This document shows, in pieces, positions 36,177-43,075 of a DNA stretch of 64,000 nt; the stretch's first letter is position 1; every line of letters starts with the position of its first letter. Made by a program: the position numbers and the translations under genes. The notes beneath the pieces are model-generated. The model ran no database searches, was not told the origin of the DNA, and worked only from the letters and a program-made list of their open reading frames with translations. This stretch comes from Poriferisodalis sp022821985 (GTDB taxonomy: Bacteria; Actinomycetota; Acidimicrobiia; Acidimicrobiales; Poriferisodalaceae). Location of the stretch: contig NZ_OZ244781.1 in NCBI RefSeq assembly GCF_965219595.1, positions 2,232,001-2,296,000 of the forward strand. Reading direction: 5' to 3'.

Positions 36177-38543
36177 GTGAGTGCGCGCGGCACCGCCGGG
36201 GCCAATGGCTCAAAGGACGCGTCCAAATCGTCGTCTGCACACGAAGGCCGCAGCGGGTTCTCGCGGGTCGTTCGCAATGCCCTGAGCGGCCGATCCCGCG
36301 AGATCGTGGCGCTGTCGCTGTTCGCTCTCGCTGTGATCTGCGCGTTGGGGCTGCTGGGCGACCGAGCGGGCGTCGTGGGCCGAGTCTTGGAGAGCGCGCT
36401 CGCAATTCTGCTGGGCGTGTTCCGGTACGTCGTGCCGATCCTGCTGGTCTGGATCGGCGTCGCGCTCGCCCGCATGACCGCTTCGGAGCGGAGCGGCCGA
36501 GCCGCCTTCGGACTGAGCATGCTCACGGTTGCATTCGCTGCGGCCGCACACCTGTCCGGATCCGCCGACGGCTTCGGATCGCTGGAGGACCTGCGAGGCA
36601 GCGGGGGAGTGCTGGGCGCCGTCGTTGCCGAGCCCCTGCGACGCCTGATCGACGATCCCGCGACATGGGTGCTGCTGCTGCTGGTGATGCTGTTCGCGGT
36701 CATGATCGTCGCCAACATCGGCCTCGGCCAGGTGTTGCGATGGATATGGACCGGTCTGTCCGCGCTCGGTCAGAAGCTGAGCGGCTCGCTGTCGAAGGGT
36801 GCCCGAAGCCTGCAGCGGGTTGGTGAGGATCCCGAACCCCCGTCGTTCGGGGAAGAGCAGTACGACCTAGAGGCTGAGCCGGCTGGCCAGACTCCGGGCC
36901 TGGACCTGGGCACCTCGGATGTCAGCGAGGCGGCATCCGACGAGGCTGTCTTCGAGCCATCGCCCCCGCAGTTCGTCGAGCCTCCCTCCGACCAAGCCGT
37001 CCCGACACCTGTGCCGGCGGCCCTCGCGGCCAGCAAGGGCACGGGAGGGAGCAGCCAGCGTCCGCGCTGGCGGCTGCCGAAGAAGTCGATGCTGAAGCGC
37101 AGCGGCACCCAGCAGTTCGACCGGGCCCAGCTGTCGGCGGGCGCTGCGGCACTGGTGGCGGCACTGGCCAGTCACGGCGTGGAAACTCAGGTCACCGGCT
37201 GGGAGCCTGGCCCGACGGTCACGCGCTACGAGCTGAAGCTGGGCCCGGGCGTGAAGGTGTCGCGGGTCACAGCCCTCCACAAGGACATCGCTTACGCCAT
37301 GGCCGCCGCCGATGTCCGGATCCTCGCGCCCATCCCCGGCCGGTCAGCGATCGGCATCGAGGTCCCGAATTCCGACCGTCACCTGGTCGCGCTCGGCGAC
37401 ATCCTGTCCGCCAAGGCCGCGACCGAAGCCGTGCACCCGCTCGAAGTGGCGATGGGCAAGGACATCTCGGGTCGTGAGGTCATGCTCAATCTGGCCACGA
37501 TGCCCCACGTGCTCATTGCCGGCGCGACCGGCTCGGGGAAATCGTCGTGCATCAACTCGATCATCGCGTCGCTGCTCATGCGATCCACGCCCGATGAGGT
37601 GCGGATGATCCTCGTCGACCCCAAGCGGGTGGAGCTCGGGCAGTACGACGGCCTGCCGCACCTGCTGACGGCGGTGGTGACCGAGCCGCGCAAGGCGGCA
37701 AACGCCCTGGCGTGGGCCGTGAAGGAGATGGAGCGCCGCTACGACGTGCTGTCGGAGGCGGGTTTTCGCGACATCACCGGGTACAACGCGGCCGTGCTCG
37801 ACGGGGCGCTGCACAGTGACGAGAGCGAACTGCTGGGCAACGACCAGCCTCACGAGTCGATGCCCTTCATCGTCGTGGTCGTCGACGAGCTGAACGACCT
37901 CATGATGGTGGCGGCCCGCGATGTCGAGGAGTCCATCACACGGCTGGCTCAGATGGCCCGTGCCGTCGGCGTCCACCTCGTCGTTGCCACCCAGCGCCCG
38001 AGCGTGAATGTCATCACCGGGGTGATCAAGGCCAACATCCCCAGCCGGCTGGCATTCGCCGTGTCCAGCCTGGCTGACAGCCGGGTCATCCTGGATCAAC
38101 CCGGTGCCGAACGGCTGGTGGGCCAGGGCGACATGCTGCTGCTGTCGGCGAACTCCAGCACGCCGCGCCGCATCCAGGGCGCGTGGGTGAGCGAGTCGGA
38201 GGTTGCCCACGTGGTGGCTCACTGGCGCCGGCAGGCGCCCGAGGTCGACTACGTGGAAGGCGTGGAAGGCAGCGACGACTCGGACGGCAGCAGCATCCTG
38301 CCGGGCGGCACCACCGGCGATGCCGACGACGACGAGCTGCTGCGCCAAGCAATGGCCATCGTCGTCGAGACACAGCTCGGCTCGACGTCCATGCTGCAGC
38401 GGAAGCTGAAAGTGGGCTTCGCTCGCGCCGGACGGCTGATGGACTTGCTCGAGCAGCGAGGCGTGGTGGGTCCGTCGCAGGGCTCCAAGGCCCGCGACGT
38501 GCTGATGACGCCCGAGGAACTGTCGAACGCGCTGGGAGAGTGA
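36177..38543 (+). CDS. ftsK: DNA translocase FtsK
   Basis: Septum-located motor that pumps chromosome ends apart and activates XerCD at dif. About 788 residues: four membrane helices in the first 190 residues, an acidic Pro-rich linker, then the alpha/beta motor with Walker A GATGSGKS at 449-456, ILVDPKRVELGQYDGLPHLL, Walker B VVVVDELNDLMMVA and ATQRPSVNVITGVIKANIP, and a C-terminal gamma winged helix (TSMLQRKLKVGFARAGRLMD) that reads KOPS. xerC is in the same window. Start GTG 36177 is based on promoter spacing. Confidence 0.96.
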   Translation: MSARGTAGANGSKDASKSSSAHEGRSGFSRVVRNALSGRSREIVALSLFALAVICALGLLGDRAGVVGRVLESALAILLGVFRYVVPILLVWIGVALARMTASERSGRAAFGLSMLTVAFAAAAHLSGSADGFGSLEDLRGSGGVLGAVVAEPLRRLIDDPATWVLLLLVMLFAVMIVANIGLGQVLRWIWTGLSALGQKLSGSLSKGARSLQRVGEDPEPPSFGEEQYDLEAEPAGQTPGLDLGTSDVSEAASDEAVFEPSPPQFVEPPSDQAVPTPVPAALAASKGTGGSSQRPRWRLPKKSMLKRSGTQQFDRAQLSAGAAALVAALASHGVETQVTGWEPGPTVTRYELKLGPGVKVSRVTALHKDIAYAMAAADVRILAPIPGRSAIGIEVPNSDRHLVALGDILSAKAATEAVHPLEVAMGKDISGREVMLNLATMPHVLIAGATGSGKSSCINSIIASLLMRSTPDEVRMILVDPKRVELGQYDGLPHLLTAVVTEPRKAANALAWAVKEMERRYDVLSEAGFRDITGYNAAVLDGALHSDESELLGNDQPHESMPFIVVVVDELNDLMMVAARDVEESITRLAQMARAVGVHLVVATQRPSVNVITGVIKANIPSRLAFAVSSLADSRVILDQPGAERLVGQGDMLLLSANSSTPRRIQGAWVSESEVAHVVAHWRRQAPEVDYVEGVEGSDDSDGSSILPGGTTGDADDDELLRQAMAIVVETQLGSTSMLQRKLKVGFARAGRLMDLLEQRGVVGPSQGSKARDVLMTPEELSNALGE

Positions 38544-38565
38544 CGGCGAGCGGCGCCGCTCGCCG
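38544..38565. terminator. Perfect 22-bp palindrome between convergent ftsK and P450
   Basis: CGGCGAGCGGC at 38544-38554 is directly followed by its reverse complement at 38555-38565. It begins immediately after the ftsK stop and ends 5 bases before the P450 stop. As RNA it forms a 9-bp stem with a 4-base loop in either direction. No T tract, as is common in actinobacterial terminators. Confidence 0.6.
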
Positions 38566-38570
38566 CTGGC

Positions 38571-39809
38571 TCAGATGCCGACGCGGATCTGCAGGTTGCG
38601 GGGGCCGCGCACCTGCACGCCGCCCCATTCCACGCCGCCTTGGCCGGCATCGGTGGCGAGCTCGAAGTTCGGGAACCGGGCCAGCCACTCCTCGATGGCG
38701 ACCTTCAGCTCCATGCGGGCCAGATTCGAGCCCAGGCAGCGGTGGATCCCCAGCCCGAACGCGAAGTGGCGGTTCTCGGCGCGGTCGATGACGACCTCGT
38801 CGGGACGGTCGAACTTGGACGGATCGCGGTTGCCGGCGCCGAACGGGAGCAGCACTTTGTCGCCCTTGGCCACAGGGCAGCCGCCGATGTCTGCGTCGTC
38901 AGTGGCGGTGACGCGGGCCATGGTGACCGGGGAGTAGGCACGCAGGAACTCTTCGATGGCCGTGGGGATGAGCTCGGGTTCGTCCACGAGCCGCTCGCGG
39001 TCAGCGGGGTTCATGGCCAAGTGCATCAAGCTGGCCGAGATCGAGCTCCACGTGGTGTCGATGCCCGCCAGCAGCAACAGGAAGCTGGCGCCGGTGATGT
39101 GGTGGTTGGCCAGCGGGTCGCCGTTGGGCAGCTTCATGTCGAGCAGCTTCGATGGCAGGTCGTCCGCGCGTTCCTGGCGCCGCTGGTCGGTGAGCTCGCC
39201 GAAGTAGTGGAGCACCTCACGGGTCGCGTTTGCCCGCCGGTCGAACTCATCGCCCTTGGACTGCAATACATCCACTGCCCAGCGGGTGAACTTGGGCTCG
39301 TCCGACTCGGGCAGTCCCAGGATGCGGGCGATGACCCGCACGGGAATGTGCTTGGAATAGGTGTCGGCCGCATCCGTCACGCCGCTGCGGCCCTTGTCCG
39401 CACCGGTTTCGGCTGCGATGGCGTCGATGCGCTCGCGGGCGATGCTGCGAGTGACCTCGACCATTTCCTCCACGGCCGTAGGACCGAAGAACGGCAGGAG
39501 CAATCGGCGCGCGTCGGTGTGGAACGGCGGATCCGAGGTGATCGGCGGGGCGGTGAGCAGCCCGACGCCTTCGGGCGTGGGCGCCACGGCGATGTCGCGG
39601 GAGCTGAAGTTCTCGGTGTCGTAGGCGACCGCTGCGATGTCGTCCCACGTCGTGGGCATCCAGTGCCCGTCATTGTGGGGGCTGTGGGCGACGGGACATT
39701 CGGCGCGCAGCTCGTCCCACACGTCTGCGGCGCCCTGGATGTACTCGTCGCTGTAGACGTCGAAGTCCCGCGCTGCAGAAGCGCTGTCGGTGTCAGCAGT
39801 CGTGCTCAT
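38571..39809 (-). CDS. Cytochrome P450
   Basis: 412-residue soluble bacterial P450 monooxygenase. Oxygen-binding I-helix AGIDTT at 248-253, ExxR at 287-290 (EFLR), heme loop FGLGIHRCLG with ligand Cys358. Start ATG 39809 follows AAAGGAG. No redox partner gene adjoins it. Its closest look is to actinobacterial soluble P450s of the CYP100-200 series; substrate unknown. It is divergent from, and shares an upstream region with, a metallo-beta-lactamase-fold hydrolase. Confidence 0.93.
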   Translation of the reverse strand: MSTTADTDSASAARDFDVYSDEYIQGAADVWDELRAECPVAHSPHNDGHWMPTTWDDIAAVAYDTENFSSRDIAVAPTPEGVGLLTAPPITSDPPFHTDARRLLLPFFGPTAVEEMVEVTRSIARERIDAIAAETGADKGRSGVTDAADTYSKHIPVRVIARILGLPESDEPKFTRWAVDVLQSKGDEFDRRANATREVLHYFGELTDQRRQERADDLPSKLLDMKLPNGDPLANHHITGASFLLLLAGIDTTWSSISASLMHLAMNPADRERLVDEPELIPTAIEEFLRAYSPVTMARVTATDDADIGGCPVAKGDKVLLPFGAGNRDPSKFDRPDEVVIDRAENRHFAFGLGIHRCLGSNLARMELKVAIEEWLARFPNFELATDAGQGGVEWGGVQVRGPRNLQIRVGI

Positions 39810-39854
39810 GGCGGCTCCTTTGAGTCCCCGCGGGCGCGGTCCGAGGCGCTTCCC

Positions 39855-39887
39855 AGCGTAGGCGACGGGTTCTACGCTGCGCCGTAG
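39855..39887. promoter_or_regulatory. Divergent P450 / MBL-fold promoter region with inverted repeat
   Basis: TACGCT occurs on the - strand at 39860-39855, toward the P450, and on the + strand at 39873-39878, toward the hydrolase. CTACG 39872-39876 and CGTAG 39883-39887 form an inverted repeat around CTGCGC that overlaps the + strand -10. A shared regulator is possible. Confidence 0.4.
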
Positions 39888-39931
39888 TACCGGCCGAGTG
39901 ACAAGGCCGGCTCGACGGTTCGAGGGGGCAC

Positions 39932-40876
39932 ATGTCAGGAGATGCAGCACACGCGGCTGTCGAGGCCGCGCAACTCAGCGAGGTGGCACCGGGCGTGTAC
40001 AGCTACGTCCAGCCCGACGGCACTTGGTTTATCAACAACATGGGATTCATCGCCGGCTCCAGCGCTGTGGTGTCGATCGACACCACCTCTACGGAGCGCC
40101 GCAACAGGGCCTATCTCGACGCCATCGCGTCGGTGACATCGAACCCGGTGAAGACTGTGGTCAACACGCATCATCACGCCGACCACACCCACGGCAACTA
40201 CCAGTTCACTGACGCCACGATCATCTCGCACGCCAAGTGCCGTGACGTGATGGTGGCCGCCGGCATCCCCGACTACAGCGCTGTCTTCCCTGGCGTCGAA
40301 TGGGGGGACCTGCAGTTCCGGGCGCCTGACGTGACCTTCGAGGGTTCGATGGTGCTGCATCTCGACGACCGTCGCATCGAGCTGTCGGACCTGGGTTTCG
40401 TAGCCCACACCGACGGCGACATCGTGGCGTGGCTGCCCGATTGCCGGGTGCTGTTCTGCGGCGACCTGATCTTCCACGGCGGCACACCGTTCGCGCTGTT
40501 CGGATCGGTGTCCGGGACGATCCAGGCGATGGATGTCATCGAGAGCTTCGGAGCCAACGTGGTCGTGCCGGGCCACGGCCCCCACTTCGGCGGCGACGAC
40601 ATCGCTCGCGTGCTCGACGAGCAGCGCTCATACCTGCGTTTCGTGCAGGAAACGGCCTCGGATGGGCTGGCAGCAGGCAGGACGCCGCTCGAGCAGGCCC
40701 GGGCCACCGACCTCGGCCCCCACGGCCGCTACACAGACCCTGAGCGGCTTGCCGGCAACCTCCACGTCGCCTACCGCGAAGCTGAGTCCACCGATTACGA
40801 GTTCCCCGGCGTCCCCCAGGCGATCATGGACATGGTCGCCTACAACGGCGGTGCGTTGCCGCGTTGTGTGGCGTAG
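39932..40876 (+). CDS. Metallo-beta-lactamase-fold hydrolase
   Basis: 314 residues. The binuclear metal motif HxHxDH is H80-H82-D84-H85 in NTHHHADHTHGN, followed by downstream ligands in DLGFVAHTDGDIV, FCGDLIFHGG and VVPGHGPHFG. The family covers glyoxalase II, lactonases, alkyl-sulfatase-like and quinoprotein-linked hydrolases; the substrate cannot be named. ATG 39932 follows GAGGGGG. The C-terminus YNGGALPRCVA recurs just downstream as the relic of another copy. Confidence 0.85.
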   Translation: MSGDAAHAAVEAAQLSEVAPGVYSYVQPDGTWFINNMGFIAGSSAVVSIDTTSTERRNRAYLDAIASVTSNPVKTVVNTHHHADHTHGNYQFTDATIISHAKCRDVMVAAGIPDYSAVFPGVEWGDLQFRAPDVTFEGSMVLHLDDRRIELSDLGFVAHTDGDIVAWLPDCRVLFCGDLIFHGGTPFALFGSVSGTIQAMDVIESFGANVVVPGHGPHFGGDDIARVLDEQRSYLRFVQETASDGLAAGRTPLEQARATDLGPHGRYTDPERLAGNLHVAYREAESTDYEFPGVPQAIMDMVAYNGGALPRCVA

Positions 40877-40902
40877 CAGTCGGCGGCGGCTGTAGGCGGC
40901 CC

Positions 40903-40953
40903 ATCAGACACCTCGCCGACAACGGCGGCGCCCTGCCGCGCTGTCTGGCCTGA
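40903..40953 (+). pseudogene. C-terminal remnant of a second MBL-fold hydrolase copy
   Basis: In one frame the bases after the hydrolase stop read IRHLADNGGALPRCLA then a stop. The intact gene ends MDMVAYNGGALPRCVA. The match covers at least 10 of 11 core residues, with synonymous differences in the DNA, so this is an old duplicate whose body has been deleted rather than a fresh copy. Confidence 0.65.
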
Positions 40954-41003
40954 ATCCCGGCGCCGTCGGCAGGAGGCGACCCATAGGGGTTGCTTTGGCA
41001 TGT

Positions 41004-41024
41004 CGTTCCGTGGAACGGTTGACG
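41004..41024 (+). promoter_or_regulatory. Candidate operator and -35 of the inositol operon
   Basis: CGTTCC at 41004-41009 and GGAACG at 41012-41017 form a 14-base palindrome around GT. TTGACG at 41019-41024 directly after it fits a -35. It is the most regular palindrome before iolE, so it is a candidate site for the LacI-family regulator at the end of the operon. No -10 at proper spacing is obvious. Confidence 0.35.
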
Positions 41025-41076
41025 AAATCGTGCGACTATCGGTCGGTCCCGGTTCGACCGGTTTCCGGAGGCGTTT

Positions 41077-41970
41077 ATGGGAAGGTCACTGCGCGAGCGT
41101 CTGGCCGCTGCGCCGATCACCTGGGGTGTGTGCGAAGTGCCAGGTTGGGGCTACCAGCTCAGCCCCGACGAGGTGCTCTCCGACATGGCTGCGCTGGGCT
41201 TCACGCACACGGAGTTCGGCTCAGTGGGCTTCCTGCCGGCCGACGGCCACGAGCTCGCGGACGTCCTCCGGCGCCACGGATTGTCGTTGCTCGGCGGGTT
41301 CGTTGCCGTGGTGCTGCACGATCCCGACCGTTTCCAGGCCGAGATGGCGCGCGTCGCAGCAGTCGTAGCCCAGATGGCATCCGCAGGCGGTACGTGGTTC
41401 GTGAGCTGCCCGGTTTTTGACCACGACGATTGGCAGCGCCCGAGCCTCGACGATGCCCAGTGGCACCAGATATTCCGCGGGTTTGCGGCCATCGACGCGG
41501 TGGCTGCCGAGTCGGGCATGAACCATGCATTCCACCCCCACGTCGGATCGCTGGTCCAGGAAGATGCCGAAACGCGGGCAGTGCTTGAGCACACCGACAC
41601 GAAACTGGTGCTCGATACGGCGCACCTCACGCTGGGCGGCAGCGACCCTGCAGCGCTGGTGGCGAGCCATGCCGATCGCATCGGGCTAGTGCACCTCAAA
41701 GACGTAGATTCCGACGTGGCCGGACGGCTTCGCTCCGGCGAGATCAACCTGATGCAAGCCGTCCAGCAGGGGCTCTTTCCCCCGCTCGGCGAGGGCACGG
41801 TTCCGCTCGCCGAGATCATCGGCGCGCTGGAACAAGCACGCCCGGAGTTGTGGTACGTGCTGGAGCAGGATGCGGCGCTCAGCGGTCCGGATGCCGCCGA
41901 TGTGGAACGGTTGCGGCGCGGCGTCGTTCGCAGCCTCAAGTTTGTGCAAGAATTCGACGCGGCGCGCTAG
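41077..41970 (+). CDS. iolE: IolE-like inosose dehydratase (sugar isomerase TIM-barrel family)
   Basis: Xylose-isomerase-like TIM barrel of 297 residues. IolE dehydrates 2-keto-myo-inositol to the 3D-trihydroxycyclohexane-dione that IolD hydrolyses. Family marks: ITWGVCEVPGWGYQLSPDEVL at the start, FHPHVGSLVQ at 152-161, LVLDTAHLTLGGSDP at 177-191, RIGLVHLKDV at 201-210, and PPLGEGTVPL. GGAGG lies 5 bases before ATG 41077. It is first in an operon with a sugar importer, iolD and iolG, which supports this reading over a generic sugar isomerase. Confidence 0.82.
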   Translation: MGRSLRERLAAAPITWGVCEVPGWGYQLSPDEVLSDMAALGFTHTEFGSVGFLPADGHELADVLRRHGLSLLGGFVAVVLHDPDRFQAEMARVAAVVAQMASAGGTWFVSCPVFDHDDWQRPSLDDAQWHQIFRGFAAIDAVAAESGMNHAFHPHVGSLVQEDAETRAVLEHTDTKLVLDTAHLTLGGSDPAALVASHADRIGLVHLKDVDSDVAGRLRSGEINLMQAVQQGLFPPLGEGTVPLAEIIGALEQARPELWYVLEQDAALSGPDAADVERLRRGVVRSLKFVQEFDAAR

Positions 41971-42032
41971 CACTCCAGGGGAATCGGGCGCTGGCGTTGT
42001 GGCCATTCACGTCTTCGGGAGGAAGAACAGAC

Positions 42033-43067
42033 ATGAGGCGTATTACAAAACTGCTTGCACTGCTCGCAGCGATGACATTGTTCGCGGCAGCATGCAGCAG
42101 CGACAGCTCCGACGAGTCCGCGGACGAGCCGGACGCTCCGGCACCGGCCGAGACGACCGAGGCCGCATCGGATGCGACCGAAGTCACGCTCACACAGAGC
42201 GACTGCGACAAGACGTACCACGTGATCACCCACGGCGACTCAGGAACCTTCTGGTCAGTCGTCGAGGTGGCGGTAGCGGATGCGTCCGACGCCATCGGCT
42301 GCGACGTCGTCTACTTCGGCGCCAACAACGAAGCGCAGGCGCAGTCGCAGGCGATTGAGGGTGCGATCGCCGACGGTTCCGACGGCATCGCCATCTCGCT
42401 GGCAGACCCTGCAGGTCTCGAAGCCGCCGCCCGAGCGGTCGTGGCAGCAGGCATCCCGCTGTACACGCTGAACTCCGGTGTGAACAACTACGAGGATCTC
42501 GGCGCCGTCACCCACATCGGTCAGACCGAGATCGTGGCCGGCCAGGGCGCCGGAAAGCGGTTCAACGCCTTGGGCGCCACCCATGTGCTGTGCGCACGCC
42601 AGGAGCAGGCCAACATCGGTCTTGAGGAGCGCTGCCAGGGTCTCGCGGAGACGTTCGACGGCCAAGTGACCTCGGAGTTCGTCGGCCTCGACGCGAACCC
42701 CGACGAGCAGGAGCAGACCATCGCCTCGATCCTCACCGCGGATTCCAGCATCGACGCAGTGCTGGGCGTCGGGCCGAACCTGCCGCTGCGGGCGCTCGAC
42801 GCTGCCGAGTCGGCCGGGCGCACGCTGCACATCGGTGGCTTCGACCTGTCCTCGGACCTCATCGCTGCAATCGAAGCGGGCGACATCGCCTTCACCGTCG
42901 ACCAGCAGCAGTACCTGCAGGGCTATCTCCCCGTGATCCTGATGCACCTGCAGGCAACGAACCAGAACACTGCCGGCGGCGGCCTGCCGATCCTGACCGG
43001 TCCAGGTTTCGTCACGCCTGACAACGCTGCAGAGGTCGCAGCGCTCGTCAGCGCCGGTACGAGGTAG
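42033..43067 (+). CDS. Sugar ABC transporter substrate-binding lipoprotein
   Basis: Periplasmic-binding-protein fold type I (ribose/inositol-binding class). 344 residues: signal MRRITKLLALLAAMTLFAAA with lipobox Cys21, an acidic Ser/Asp/Pro linker, then two lobes (YFGANNEAQAQSQAIEGAIA, DGIAISLADPAG, GQTEIVAGQGAGKRFNALGA, IDAVLGVGPNLPLRALDAAE). It should capture a cyclitol or sugar for the permease and ATPase encoded next. GGGAGGAAG precedes ATG 42033. Substrate inferred from operon context. Confidence 0.9.
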   Translation: MRRITKLLALLAAMTLFAAACSSDSSDESADEPDAPAPAETTEAASDATEVTLTQSDCDKTYHVITHGDSGTFWSVVEVAVADASDAIGCDVVYFGANNEAQAQSQAIEGAIADGSDGIAISLADPAGLEAAARAVVAAGIPLYTLNSGVNNYEDLGAVTHIGQTEIVAGQGAGKRFNALGATHVLCARQEQANIGLEERCQGLAETFDGQVTSEFVGLDANPDEQEQTIASILTADSSIDAVLGVGPNLPLRALDAAESAGRTLHIGGFDLSSDLIAAIEAGDIAFTVDQQQYLQGYLPVILMHLQATNQNTAGGGLPILTGPGFVTPDNAAEVAALVSAGTR

Positions 43068-43075
43068 CCCTCCCT

